A stretch of 64,000 bases of DNA from Actinocatenispora thailandica (GCF_016865425.1 NZ_AP023355.1:62001-126000), one strand, 5' to 3'. Shown: positions 7,610 through 16,534, counted from the first letter of the stretch. The notes: generated from the sequence alone by a model not told the origin. Translations and numbers: made by a program.

Positions 7610-8415
7610 CCGGCCGGGTCGCCGGCACCCTGCACACCGCGCACGGCGCGGACCTGGACTACCTGGCGGTCGGATCCGGCCGGCCGGTGACGCTGTTCGC
7701 GCACGGGCTGGCCGGCGGCATCCCGGACACCCGCCCGCTGGGCAGCGCCGTCGACGGGACGAAGGTCTTCTACCACCAGCGCGGGCACGGCGGGTCGACG
7801 GCGCCGCCGGGCCGGTGGACCTACCGGGACCTGGCCGCGGACCTGCTCGCGGTGGCCGACGAGGTCGGCGCCACCCGGGCGCTCGGGGTGAGCCTCGGCG
7901 CCGGCGCACTGTGCCGGCTGCTCGCCGACCGACCGGACCGGTTCGAACGTTTGGTGTTCTTCCTCCCGGCAGTGCTGGACACGCCGCGCGACGGCGCCGC
8001 CCGGGAACGCATCGTCGGCCTGGCGACCGCGGCGGCCACCGGCGACGAGAAGCTCGCCACCGAGCTGATCCAGGGGGACGTGCCGGTCGAACTGCGGGAC
8101 GGCGTGAGCGCCCGGACGTTCGTCCGGCAGCGGGTCGGCGCGCTGCTCGGGCCGGGGCTGGGGGCCAGCCTCGCCGGGCTCGCCGACGCGGTGGCGCTAC
8201 CCGGGTCGGCCGGCGGACTGGACGCGTTGACCGCGGTGCCGGCGCCGTCCCTCGTACTGTCCTGCGTCGGCGACCCGGCGCATCCGGCGGAGGTGGGCGA
8301 CCGGCTCGCCGCGGCGCTGCCGCACGCCACCCTGCACCGGTACCCGGAGCCCGGGGTGCTGTGGCACCACCGGGCCGACCTGCGCGGCCGGATCAGCGCC
8401 TTCCTGAACGGGTGA
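7606..8415 (+). CDS. Alpha/beta hydrolase
   Basis: 269 residues, single alpha/beta-hydrolase fold. The oxyanion region is FAHGLAGG (about residues 35-42), the nucleophile elbow is GVSLGAG (Ser about 100), the likely acid is the Asp in SCVGDP, and the likely His is in VLWHHRADLRG near the C-terminus. Cytoplasmic, no signal peptide. GTG start at 7606 overlapping the stop of the DUF2516 gene implies translational coupling. Substrate not predictable: family members include esterases, haloalkane dehalogenases and epoxide hydrolases. Confidence 0.78.
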   Translation: MTGRVAGTLHTAHGADLDYLAVGSGRPVTLFAHGLAGGIPDTRPLGSAVDGTKVFYHQRGHGGSTAPPGRWTYRDLAADLLAVADEVGATRALGVSLGAGALCRLLADRPDRFERLVFFLPAVLDTPRDGAARERIVGLATAAATGDEKLATELIQGDVPVELRDGVSARTFVRQRVGALLGPGLGASLAGLADAVALPGSAGGLDALTAVPAPSLVLSCVGDPAHPAEVGDRLAAALPHATLHRYPEPGVLWHHRADLRGRISAFLNG

Positions 8416-8420
8416 TCCGG

Positions 8421-9197
8421 ATGCTGCGCGAGTTCCTGGCCGGGGCCGGCCTGCTCGGCCGGGGCATCGTGCTGCTGTTCCGCTCGCCGCGACTGCTGCT
8501 GCTGGGCGCGCTGCCGGCACTGCTGGCGTTCGCGGTGCTGGCCACCGGGTACACGTTCCTGCTGGTGTTCCTCGGTGACGAGGCCGACCTGCTGACCCCG
8601 TTCGCGGACGGCTGGTCGCCCGGGTGGCGCACCACTGCGCACGTGGCCGCCGGGATCGCGCTTGCCGGTGCCGGCCTGGTGGTGGCGGCGCTGCTGTTCA
8701 CCACGCTGGCGCTGACCATCGGCGACCCCTGCTACGAGGCGATCTCGCGGCACACCGAGCGGCAGTGCGGCGGGTTGCCGGACGAGGTCGAGGTGGCGTG
8801 GTGGCGCTCGCTCGGCCGGTCGGCGCGGGACGCGCTGCGGATGCTGGTCGCCTCCGCGGTGACCGGCGTCGTGCTGTTCGCCGCCGGGTTCCTGCCGGCG
8901 GTCGGGCAGACCGTGGTGCCGGTGCTCGGCGCCCTGATCGGCGGCTGGTACCTGGCGTTGGAGCTGACCGGCGTGGCGTACGAGCGGCGCGGGTTGCGGC
9001 TGGCGCAGCGCCGCCGGGTGCTGCGCCGGTACCGGCCCCGGGCGCTCGGGTTCGGGGTGGCGGTGTTCGTCCTGTTCCTGGTGCCGTTCGGGGCCCTGAT
9101 CGGTACCCCCGCCGCGGTCGCCGGGGCCACCCTGCTCGCCCGGCACACCCTGGGCGACCCGATCACCGTTCGCGGCGCCGCCCCGGTACCCGGCTGA
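8421..9197 (+). CDS. EI24/CysZ-like membrane protein
   Basis: 258 residues with about five to six transmembrane segments and the EI24 family layout: an N-terminal helix pair, then a loop with IGDPCYEAISRHTER and WWRSLGRSARD, then further helices. Bacterial relatives include the sulfate permease CysZ, but no sulfur genes are nearby, so transport of sulfate is not claimed. ATG 8421 is chosen; an in-frame GTG at 8412 overlapping the previous stop (GTGA) is equally possible. Third gene of the coupled run from 7280. Confidence 0.72.
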   Translation: MLREFLAGAGLLGRGIVLLFRSPRLLLLGALPALLAFAVLATGYTFLLVFLGDEADLLTPFADGWSPGWRTTAHVAAGIALAGAGLVVAALLFTTLALTIGDPCYEAISRHTERQCGGLPDEVEVAWWRSLGRSARDALRMLVASAVTGVVLFAAGFLPAVGQTVVPVLGALIGGWYLALELTGVAYERRGLRLAQRRRVLRRYRPRALGFGVAVFVLFLVPFGALIGTPAAVAGATLLARHTLGDPITVRGAAPVPG

Positions 9198-9274
9198 CCG
9201 GGGCCGGCCAGCACGGTCCGTCGGTGCCGGTACCCGGTCGGTGACGCAGGGCACGGCCGGTTCGGTGGAGGCGC

Positions 9275-9280
9275 TAGTGT
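9275..9280 (+). promoter_or_regulatory. Leaderless -10 box of the EEP gene
   Basis: TAGTGT followed by 7 nt and ATG 9288. A competing GTG at 9279 has a GGAGG (9267-9271) 7 nt upstream, so two start models conflict here. Confidence 0.35.
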
Positions 9281-9287
9281 GCCCGCC

Positions 9288-11453
9288 ATGGATGTGCCGG
9301 CATCGACGTCACGGGGACCCGAGGCCACCGCCCCGGCCGAGTCCGCCAGCGGTACGGGTGCGGCCGGCCGGGCGCCGCTGGTCGCGCTGCTGGCGGTGGT
9401 GACCGTGTTCGCGGTGGAGGGGCTGCGCGCCAGCGGACCGCCGCTGGATCACGTCGCCGGTGTCGGCGGGGTCGCCGTCGCGGCGCTGGTCGCGCTGCTG
9501 GTCTACCTGGTTCCGCTCCTCGCCGGCCCGCTCGTCGGCTGGCTCGGGGCGCGCCGCGCCACCTCCGCGGCGGTACTGCTGCTCGTGGCGTTGCGGCTGC
9601 TGGAGCAGGCGGTGCCGACACCCGGCTTCGGTACCGCGCTGGCCACCACCGTCGTCGGCCTCGGCGCGCTGGTACTGGTGGCCGCGCAGACGGCGCGGGC
9701 CGGCCGGCGCGGATTCGCGCTCGGCATCGTGCTCGGCGGTGTCCTCGACGTCGCGGTGCGCTCCGCGTTTCGCAGCTGGGATCCGGTGTGGCAACCCGGC
9801 CTGCTGCCCTGGCTCTACACCGCGCTGGCCTGTCTGGTCCTGGTGGCGCTGCTGGCACGCACCGCCCGCGCGTTCGCTCCGGTGCCCGGCGAGGTGCGCT
9901 CGTTCGCCGTGCTCGGCCCCTACCTCGCGCTCTATGTGCTGATCCTCGGCAGCCCGGCGTTCGTCGCCTCGCAGGGTGGCCTCGGCGCGCCGTGGGCGAC
10001 CGTCCTGCTGCTGTTCGGCGCGCTGCTGGCGATCGAGGCGATCGGCCGGGACCGGCGGCTGCCGGGCCGGTACCTGTGGGTGGTCGGCCTGGTCCTGCTC
10101 GCCGCGGTTGCCGCGGCGCTCTACCTGCCCGGCGTGCCCGCCCTGATCGCGGTACTGGTCGGCCAGGTCGCCGCCGCCCTGCTGCTGGCGCGGCTGCCCG
10201 CGGCGTACCAGCCGATCGACGGCGACAGCTGGCCGGCGGAACCCGATCGGGGCCCGGCGACGGAGGCAGCCGGTACGGGTGGGGCACGGTCGGCGCCGGC
10301 CGCCGGTGCGGGCGGTAGGCGGGTCGTGGCGGACCGGGTCGGGCGTCCCGGCGGGACGCGGGTCGGAGTGCCTGGCGGCGGGATGCGTCCCCGGGCCCGG
10401 CCGGCCCCGGCACCGGCGCCGTCACCGGTGCGGCGACGGACACCGGCGATCGGGTTCGCGGCGGCCGGTCTCGGTGCCGGCCTCGGCTTCGTCCTCGTGG
10501 TCCTGCTCTACCAGGCGAGCTACGACCTGCCGCTGCCGTTCGACAACCGGTTCCTGCCACTGGCGGGCGCGGTCCTGGTCGCGCTGCCGGCAGCGGTCGG
10601 CTATCGGTCCACAGTGGACACCGAACCGGCCGGGCCGGACCGCCGGGGCGGGCTGCTCGCCCCGCTGGCGGGGGTACCGGCGGTGCTGCTGATCGTGCCG
10701 ATCGTGCTGCTGCTGACCACCCCGGCGCCGGCACACCCGAGCGCCACCGCGAACTCGCTCCGGCTGGTCACCTGGAACCTGCACTACGGCGTGAACGACG
10801 ATGCCGCGGTCGACCCGGCCGCCATCGCCGCCACGCTGCGCAGCCAACATCCGGACGTGATCGTGCTCCAGGAGGTGAACCGGGGCTGGCCGATCGGCGG
10901 CGGGACCGACCTCGCCGAGTGGCTGTCCCGCAGCCTGGCCATGCCGTACGTGTGGTCGCCGGCGGCGGACGGCCAGTTCGGCAACGTGATCATGTCCAGT
11001 CTGCCGATGTCGCAGGTGCACACCGGCCGGCTGCCGTACGGCCAGGGCCCGCAGCGCCGCTCGTACGCGCAGGCGACGGTGCAGCTGCCCGGCGGCCCCG
11101 GCCTGACCGTGTGCACCGCGCACCTGCAGAACATCACCGAACACCACGCCACCCGCGACGCCGAGATCGACGCGCTGCTCGGGCACTGCGGGCAGCACGC
11201 ACCGGTGGTCATCGCCGGCGACTTCAACTCGATGCCGGGCTGGCCGGAGATCGCGAAGTTCGATCGGGCCGGGTTGGTCAGCGCGCAGGACTCGACCGGG
11301 CACGCCGGCGAGCTGACCTCGCCGACCGACACCCCGAAGTACCGTCCGGACTGGATCTTCGGCTCCGACGACGTGGCCTTCAACGACTTCCGCATCGTGC
11401 CCAGCACCGCGTCCGACCACTTCCCGCTGGCCACCACGGTACGGCTGGGATGA
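9288..11453 (+). CDS. Membrane-anchored endonuclease/exonuclease/phosphatase (EEP) family protein
   Basis: About 721 residues. Residues 30-300 carry eight or more hydrophobic helices, then a Pro/Ala/Gly/Arg-rich linker (about 310-385), two or three more helices (to about 485), and a C-terminal EEP domain. That domain shows TWNLHYG, LQEVN (metal-binding Glu), GDFNSMPGW (Asp/Asn pair) and the terminal SDHFPLA (catalytic Asp-His), so it should be active and metal-dependent. Topology would probably place it outside the membrane. Substrates in this superfamily include phosphodiesters of nucleic acids, inositides and sphingomyelin; none can be assigned. Alternative GTG start at 9279. Confidence 0.75.
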   Translation: MDVPASTSRGPEATAPAESASGTGAAGRAPLVALLAVVTVFAVEGLRASGPPLDHVAGVGGVAVAALVALLVYLVPLLAGPLVGWLGARRATSAAVLLLVALRLLEQAVPTPGFGTALATTVVGLGALVLVAAQTARAGRRGFALGIVLGGVLDVAVRSAFRSWDPVWQPGLLPWLYTALACLVLVALLARTARAFAPVPGEVRSFAVLGPYLALYVLILGSPAFVASQGGLGAPWATVLLLFGALLAIEAIGRDRRLPGRYLWVVGLVLLAAVAAALYLPGVPALIAVLVGQVAAALLLARLPAAYQPIDGDSWPAEPDRGPATEAAGTGGARSAPAAGAGGRRVVADRVGRPGGTRVGVPGGGMRPRARPAPAPAPSPVRRRTPAIGFAAAGLGAGLGFVLVVLLYQASYDLPLPFDNRFLPLAGAVLVALPAAVGYRSTVDTEPAGPDRRGGLLAPLAGVPAVLLIVPIVLLLTTPAPAHPSATANSLRLVTWNLHYGVNDDAAVDPAAIAATLRSQHPDVIVLQEVNRGWPIGGGTDLAEWLSRSLAMPYVWSPAADGQFGNVIMSSLPMSQVHTGRLPYGQGPQRRSYAQATVQLPGGPGLTVCTAHLQNITEHHATRDAEIDALLGHCGQHAPVVIAGDFNSMPGWPEIAKFDRAGLVSAQDSTGHAGELTSPTDTPKYRPDWIFGSDDVAFNDFRIVPSTASDHFPLATTVRLG

Positions 11454-11460
11454 TGCGGTG

Positions 11461-11973
11461 ATGCAGATCGACGCGATCCGGGGCGACATCACCGAACAGC
11501 GGGTCGATGCGATCGTCAACGCCGCGAACTCGTCACTGCTCGGCGGTGGTGGGGTGGACGGTGCGATCCACCGCCGGGGCGGTCCGGAGATCCTCGCCGA
11601 GTGCCGCGCGCTGCGCGACGCGCACTACGGCAGCGGGCTGCCCGCCGGGCAGGCGGTCGCCACCACCGCCGGCCGGCTGCCGGCGCGCTGGGTCATCCAC
11701 ACCGTCGGCCCCGTGTACGCGGTTGGCACTGACCGGTCGTCGCTGCTGCGCGACTGCTACCGCAACTCGCTGCGGGTGGCCGACGAACTCGGTGCCGCCA
11801 CCGTCGCGTTCCCGCTGATCTCGGCCGGCGTGTACGGCTGGCCGGCCGAGGACGCGATCCGGCAGGCGCTGGACACGTTGCGAGACAGCGAGACCGCCGT
11901 CGAACGCGCCGCCCTCGTCCTGTTCGACGAAGCCAAACGCGCCCTGGCCGAACGACTTCTCCGCCAGCCCTGA
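11461..11973 (+). CDS. Macrodomain ADP-ribose / O-acetyl-ADP-ribose deacetylase
   Basis: 170 residues, a complete MacroD-type domain. It shows VDAIVNAANSSLLGGGGVDGAIHRRGGP (loop 1, with the adenine- and ribose-binding Asn/Asp), GQAVATTAGRLP, VIHTVGP and ISAGVYGWP (phosphate-binding loop). Such enzymes hydrolyse O-acetyl-ADP-ribose or remove mono-ADP-ribose from proteins. A GTG directly in front (11458) is an alternative start. It begins 7 nt after the EEP gene, so the two are probably cotranscribed. Confidence 0.9.
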   Translation: MQIDAIRGDITEQRVDAIVNAANSSLLGGGGVDGAIHRRGGPEILAECRALRDAHYGSGLPAGQAVATTAGRLPARWVIHTVGPVYAVGTDRSSLLRDCYRNSLRVADELGAATVAFPLISAGVYGWPAEDAIRQALDTLRDSETAVERAALVLFDEAKRALAERLLRQP

Positions 11974-11991
11974 CCGGCCCCCGGCCGCCGG

Positions 11992-12900
11992 TCACGATGC
12001 GGCGAGCGCCGCCCGGGACCACGCGATCGGCCCGTCCTGCGACTCCTCCGCCGGCCAGCCGTTGACCACCGACAGCAGCTCCAGGTAGCGCTGCCGTCGC
12101 GGGTCCGCGGCGGTCGCCAGCCGCTCCGCCAGCCGGGTCCGGACGTCGGCGCCCGCGGCCCGCCCCAGCATCGCCGCGTACCGCTCGGTCAGCGTGGCGG
12201 CAACGGTAGCGGCGGCCGGTGAGTCCGGCGTGACACCGGCGGTGAGCGCGGGCCGGGCCTGCTCGATGGCCAGCGCGACCGCGTCCGGCCGGGGCGTCCG
12301 GTCGCCGACGGCCGCGTCGCGATCGGCGGCGAACTGCTCGGCGGTCCGGCGCAACACCGCGCGGAACCCGTCGTCGGCGAGCAGCTCGGTCAGCTCCAGC
12401 CAGGCCGCGGCCTGCGCCGCGTCCGGGTCGTCGGGGAGTTCCGGGGTCAGCGACCGCGCCACGCCGGCCAGGCCGAGCCCGGCGAAGACGGCGTCCAGGA
12501 AGCCGTCGATCAGGGCGGCGCGGTCGTCGTCGGACAGCATGCTCATCAGGTTCGTCTCCTTCGGGTCGATGCCGTGTTCGGCCACCGCGCCGAGTACCGC
12601 CCGCTGCCGGCGCAGCGTGCGCAGCTGCTCGGTGAGGGCCGCGACCCGTACCGCGGCGACCTCGGCGAGGGAGGTCTGGCCGCGCAGCACCCGGTCGACG
12701 GTGGCGAGGTCGAGCCCGAGCGCGCGCAGGGTGCGGACCAGCTGGAGCCGGGTCACCGCGGCGGCGTCGTACCGGCGCTGCCCGGCCGGGCTCCGTTCGG
12801 TCGGCGGCACCAACCCGAGATCGGAGTAGAACCGGACGGTCTTGACCGACAGCCCGGCCAGCCGGGCCAGGTCGCCGATCGAGAGGTGCGTGCTGGTCAT
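11992..12900 (-). CDS. MerR-family regulator with large C-terminal domain
   Basis: 302 residues. The N-terminal MerR winged helix reads SIGDLARLAGLSVKTVRFY (about residues 6-24), continues with SPAGQRRYD, and is followed by a coiled-coil dimerisation helix (about 75-105). Residues 120-300 form a helical ligand-type domain of the TipAS/'helix-rich' class with no Cys metal site, so an organic effector is likelier than a metal. The ATG at 12900 was chosen because the HTH begins right after it and a MerR-type dyad lies just upstream. It converges with the macrodomain gene with only 18 bp between stop codons. Confidence 0.83.
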   Translation of the reverse strand: MTSTHLSIGDLARLAGLSVKTVRFYSDLGLVPPTERSPAGQRRYDAAAVTRLQLVRTLRALGLDLATVDRVLRGQTSLAEVAAVRVAALTEQLRTLRRQRAVLGAVAEHGIDPKETNLMSMLSDDDRAALIDGFLDAVFAGLGLAGVARSLTPELPDDPDAAQAAAWLELTELLADDGFRAVLRRTAEQFAADRDAAVGDRTPRPDAVALAIEQARPALTAGVTPDSPAAATVAATLTERYAAMLGRAAGADVRTRLAERLATAADPRRQRYLELLSVVNGWPAEESQDGPIAWSRAALAAS

Positions 12901-12915
12901 GCCGTCACTGTGCCC

Positions 12916-12935
12916 GCTCCCCCTGCTGGAGGAGC
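12916..12935. promoter_or_regulatory. 20-bp dyad upstream of merR-like gene
   Basis: GCTCC-N10-GGAGC, 15 bp before the MerR start and just upstream of CACAGT, which lies 6 nt before the ATG. Position and size suit an autoregulatory operator within a MerR-type promoter spacer. Confidence 0.4.
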
Positions 12936-13005
12936 AAGCCCGCGGACCGGCGAGCGGGGACGGGCCGCGGGCTACGCTGACCCCTGCCGTGGGGCCCGGC
13001 ACCGG

Positions 13006-13767
13006 TCAGCCGACGCGCAGGCAGTCCAGCAGCGCCTCGTCACCGGTGACGGTGAGGATGTCGAACGGGACCCGGCCGTACAGTGCGAGTTCCAGGTCGC
13101 TGGCCGAACCGCTGACCTGTGTCTGCAGCGCGTGTTCCTCGGGCAGCAGGGTGGCGGTGTCCAGCAGCGAGATCGCGCCGCCGCGGACCCGCACGATCCA
13201 GCTGTCCTCGGAGTCGTCGGCGATCAGCTGGACGACCCCGTCGCCGGTCTTGGCCAGCCCGCCGTCGGCCGGCAGCCAGGTGTCGAGCACCTCGTCGACG
13301 CCGTCGAGTGCCAGCGCCGTCTCGATCGGTTCCGGCAGCCCGACCGCCACCTGGCCGTCCCAACGGTGCACGGCGAGTTCGTGCGCGACCCGCCGGTGCC
13401 AGAACCGGGCCACCTTGTCCTGCGGCGCCCAGTTCCACGCCGGCAGGTCCGGCTCGGTACGGTCCAGCGCCGCCACCGCGTCGGCGAGCGCGCCGTCCCA
13501 CCACGGCAGCAGGTCGGCACCGGCCGGTGCCCCGTCCGTCGTCGGGGCCCCGGGGGAACCGGTCTCGCCCCGGCCGACGTGCCCGGCGACCCAGCGCAGG
13601 CCGGCGCCGGTGTGCCGGAACAGGTCGGCCACCGTCCACTCCGGGCAGCTCGGCACCGGGCTGGCGAGCGCGTCGTCGACCGCGGTGACGGCTCGCAGCG
13701 CGGCCGCCTCTCGCTGGATGGCCGACAGCCAGAACACCTTGTCCGGCCTGGCCGAGGTCAAGGTCAT
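13006..13767 (-). CDS. Mycothiol-dependent maleylpyruvate isomerase-like protein (metal site intact)
   Basis: 253 residues, DinB-like four-helix N-terminal domain plus the C-terminal MDMPI domain. The zinc triad of the family is present: His in LFRHTG (about residue 52) and Glu plus His in AHELAVHRWD (ExxxH). The DLPAWNWAPQ block and FWHRRVAHE are shared with the next paralogue. Members use mycothiol for isomerisation or detoxification, but most are uncharacterised and no gentisate pathway is nearby. GTG/ATG alternatives upstream were rejected; ATG 13767 is preceded by GGGGGAC. Same strand as the paralogue at 13959. Confidence 0.8.
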   Translation of the reverse strand: MTLTSARPDKVFWLSAIQREAAALRAVTAVDDALASPVPSCPEWTVADLFRHTGAGLRWVAGHVGRGETGSPGAPTTDGAPAGADLLPWWDGALADAVAALDRTEPDLPAWNWAPQDKVARFWHRRVAHELAVHRWDGQVAVGLPEPIETALALDGVDEVLDTWLPADGGLAKTGDGVVQLIADDSEDSWIVRVRGGAISLLDTATLLPEEHALQTQVSGSASDLELALYGRVPFDILTVTGDEALLDCLRVG

Positions 13768-13958
13768 GGCGTCCCCCGTTCGGTGCGTTTCGCGCCGGCC
13801 CGGAGCGGGCCGCGGCGACAGCCCCGACGGATCGCTGCGCCAGGGCCCTCTAGGGATAGCAGAAGCGGCCCGGATCGTCACGCTCGGGGCACCCGTGTCG
13901 GATCAGCCCGGCACGACGGGACCGGCCGGGCGCACCGCGCGGGTGGTCCGGCGACCGC

Positions 13959-14729
13959 TCAGGGCTGCACGGTCGGGCGCTGCTCCGGCCGCAGCTGGTC
14001 GAGCAGTCCCGCCACCCCGGCGGTACCGAGAAGGTCGAACGAGATCCGGCCGGTCAGCGCGAGCAGCAGGTCGCTGCTGCTGCCGGCGGCCACGGCACGC
14101 ACCGCCGGGGTGGTGTGACCGCTGTTGTCCAGCAGCGCCATGCCCTCCGCCCGCAGCCGGACCAGCCACTCGGCGCCGGTGTCGGTGGCGAGCAGCCGCA
14201 CGGTACCGGTCGGGTCGTGCCGGCGCAGGGGCCGCGCGGGCAGGATCGTGTCGAACAGTTCGGTCACCCCGTCGGCAGCGGACTTCGCCTCCAGCGGTGC
14301 CGGTGAACCGGTCGCGAGCTGCACGTCCCAGCGGTCCAGCGCGGTCAGGTGGGCGAGCCGACGCATCCAGAACCTGGCCTGCTTCGGCTGCGGCGCCCAG
14401 TTCCACGCGGGCAGGTCGGGATCGAGTTCGTCGAAGGTGGTGAGCAGCTCGCGGTACGCGTCGAGCCACCAGTCGAGCAGCGCCAGCCCGTGCGGCGGCT
14501 CGGGCAGCGGCAGTTCGGGGCGAATCGTCTCGCCGCGGGTCACGTGCCCGCGCACCCAGCGGTACTCGGCGCCGAGCGTGCCGAGCAGGTCGCCGACCGT
14601 CCGGTCGGAGGGGCCGGGCACCGGGAGTTCCAGGGCGTCGGCCACCGCCGACTCGCCGAGCAGCACGCCGTCGTGGCGCAGCGCGGCCATCCAGAAGTCC
14701 TTGCCCGGCCGGACCGGAATCCTACTCAT
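13959..14729 (-). CDS. Maleylpyruvate isomerase-like paralogue lacking the metal ligands
   Basis: 256 residues, co-linear with its downstream neighbour (shared DLPAWNWAPQ, ARFWMRRLAHL, RWVRGHVTRGET). The three expected zinc ligands are gone: the helix reads DLLGTLG instead of DLFRHTG, and the ExxxH motif becomes AHLTALDRWD (Glu to Leu, His to Asp). This is therefore probably a non-catalytic or re-purposed duplicate. The gap between the two genes is 191 bp, so they arose by tandem duplication and may form a transcription unit. Function unknown. Confidence 0.78.
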   Translation of the reverse strand: MSRIPVRPGKDFWMAALRHDGVLLGESAVADALELPVPGPSDRTVGDLLGTLGAEYRWVRGHVTRGETIRPELPLPEPPHGLALLDWWLDAYRELLTTFDELDPDLPAWNWAPQPKQARFWMRRLAHLTALDRWDVQLATGSPAPLEAKSAADGVTELFDTILPARPLRRHDPTGTVRLLATDTGAEWLVRLRAEGMALLDNSGHTTPAVRAVAAGSSSDLLLALTGRISFDLLGTAGVAGLLDQLRPEQRPTVQP

Positions 14730-14848
14730 CGGCCTGCCTCCCGTGCCGGAAGCCCGACGAGACCCACGCGCCGCACCGATGGACCGCTCGCTGACGCGCG
14801 CTCATCGTCCACACCCCCATCCGCGCGGATGGTTCGACACTTCGAGCT

Positions 14849-14854
14849 TAGGCT
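14849..14854 (+). promoter_or_regulatory. Leaderless -10 box of murB
   Basis: TAGGCT, 6 nt, GTG at 14861. Confidence 0.45.
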
Positions 14855-14860
14855 GACCGG

Positions 14861-15931
14861 GTGCAAGACGTCAGTCAAGAGTTTCTGGGTGGCTACACGA
14901 CGCTCGGCCTCGGCGGCCCGGCCCGACGTGTGGTCGAGGTCACCAATTCCGACGAGATCGTCGCGACGGTACGCGCCGCGGACGCCACCGGCGAGCCCCT
15001 GCTGCTGCTCGGCGGCGGGTCGAACGTGGTCATCGCGGACGAAGGGTTCCCCGGTACCGCGGTGCTGCTGCGCACCGGCGGCGACGGACTGGGGTTCGGC
15101 CGCGGCGGCGACGGCCGGGTCGCGGTGACCGTGCCGGCCGGGATGGACTGGGATGCGGTGGTCGAGGCCACCGTCGCGCAGGGCTGGTCCGGAATCGAGT
15201 GCCTGTCCGGCATTCCCGGCGCGGCCGGCGCAACGCCCATCCAGAACGTCGGGGCGTACGGCCAGGAGGTCTCGCACACCATCGTCGAGGTCACCGTGTA
15301 CGACCGGGTCGAGCAGCGGACCGCCGCGATGCGGGCCGACGACTGCGCGTTCGGCTACCGGTCCAGCCTGTTCAAGGGCAACGACCGGTGGGTGGTGCTG
15401 TCGGTGAGTTTCGTGCTGCGCGAGGGCGGCGAGTCCGAGCCGATCCGGTACGAGCAACTCGCCCGCGCCCTCGGCGTCGAGGTCGGCGACCGGGTACCGC
15501 TGCCGCTGGTCCGGGAGGCGGTGCTGGAACTGCGCCGTACCAAGGGGATGGTGCTCGACCCGGCGGACCCGGACACCCGCAGCGCCGGTTCGTTCTTCAC
15601 CAACCCGATCCTGTCCGCGGACGAGTTCGCCGCGCTGTCGGCCCGGTGCGCGGACCTGCTCGGCACCGACGTGCCGGTACCGTCCTGGCCCGAGACGGGC
15701 GACCGGGTCAAGGTGCCCGCCGCCTGGCTGATCGAGCGCGCCGGTTTCACCAAGGGGTACGGCCCCGGCCCGGTGCGGATCTCCACCAAGCACACGCTGG
15801 CGCTCACCAACGCCGACCACGGCACCACCGCGGAACTGCTCGACCTGGCTCGGGAGATCGTCGCCGGTGTGCACAAGACCTTCGGCGTCTCGCTGCACCC
15901 CGAGCCGGTCCTCGTCAACGCCGCCCTCTGA
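14861..15931 (+). CDS. murB: UDP-N-acetylenolpyruvoylglucosamine reductase
   Basis: 356 residues, complete. MurB reduces UDP-GlcNAc-enolpyruvate to UDP-MurNAc with NADPH and FAD in peptidoglycan synthesis. FAD-binding marks: TTLGLGGPA, LLLGGGSNVVIADEGF, SGIPGAAGATPIQNVGAYGQE. The substrate and catalytic region shows FGYRSSLFKG (Arg), RSAGSFFTNP (catalytic Ser) and HPEPVLVN (Glu) at the end. GTG start from the leaderless pattern. It stands alone, away from the division/cell-wall cluster, as is common for actinobacterial murB. A large inverted-repeat element follows directly. Confidence 0.95.
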   Translation: MQDVSQEFLGGYTTLGLGGPARRVVEVTNSDEIVATVRAADATGEPLLLLGGGSNVVIADEGFPGTAVLLRTGGDGLGFGRGGDGRVAVTVPAGMDWDAVVEATVAQGWSGIECLSGIPGAAGATPIQNVGAYGQEVSHTIVEVTVYDRVEQRTAAMRADDCAFGYRSSLFKGNDRWVVLSVSFVLREGGESEPIRYEQLARALGVEVGDRVPLPLVREAVLELRRTKGMVLDPADPDTRSAGSFFTNPILSADEFAALSARCADLLGTDVPVPSWPETGDRVKVPAAWLIERAGFTKGYGPGPVRISTKHTLALTNADHGTTAELLDLAREIVAGVHKTFGVSLHPEPVLVNAAL

Positions 15932-15950
15932 CGCGTGCCTGGGTGCGTTC

Positions 15951-16534
15951 CGGGTTGGGGTGTGAAGGCCACCTCTGTTCGCGCTTTGACCCCGCGTGGG
16001 GGACGTGGGGAGGGGGACTTCGCCCCCTCCCCACACCCCTCCCCGCCAAGGGGCAGTCGCCCCCTTAGCGATCCCCCGGCCGGACAAACAGAGACGAGCC
16101 CCGGACCCCGCCTGACCCGCCTCGGAAGGTCGGGGCCCGGTGCCCGGGGCCGGACTCCGCCTGACCCGCCTCGGAAGCTCGGGGTGCCGGTGACCGGGGC
16201 CGGACGCCGCCTGACCCGCGTCGGAAGCTCGTGTGGCGCCGGTGGTCGGTCTGCGCGGCCTGGGCGCCCCGGGCGGCTCGACGCGGCGGGCGGTTGGGCG
16301 TGGCGGGCGGTGTCGTGAGGGCAAGGCCGGGCCGGGACCCGCTCTTGTTCGACGGCTGCTCGGCGTCGAGGAGCAGCATCACCGGGGCTGGGTGGGGGAT
16401 CGCCAAGGGGGCTTTCCCCCCTGGCGGGGAAGGAGCGCGAGGAGGGGGCGAAGCCCTCTCCTCGCATCCCCCACGCGGGGTCAAAGCGCGAACAGAGGTG
16501 GCCTTCACCCCCGCACCCCGGACGCACAGAACAC
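15951..16534. repeat. Non-coding inverted-repeat element, copy 1
   Basis: About 584 bp in the gap between convergent murB and the secreted-protein gene. The termini are perfect 41-bp inverted repeats (15962-16002 and 16468-16508, outer end GTGAAGGCCACCTCTG). Inside each end are GC-rich hairpins with a CTTCG-type loop (first at about 16005-16034, GTGGGGAGGGGG/CCCCCTCCCCAC) and a second AAGGGG/CCCCTT hairpin. The centre has three 49-50-bp tandem repeats (16101-16231) followed by a conserved CG-rich block. A degenerate extra copy of the end motif follows 41 bp outside the right end (16536-16549). The same elements occur, inverted as a whole, at 25199-26008. No ORF is conserved between copies. 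Confidence 0.88.
16101..16231. repeat. Internal 49-50-bp tandem repeats of element copy 1
   Basis: Units begin CCGGAC at 16101, 16150 and 16200 and contain CCGCCTGACCCGC and CTCGGAAG. Three units here against four in copy 2. Confidence 0.8.
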
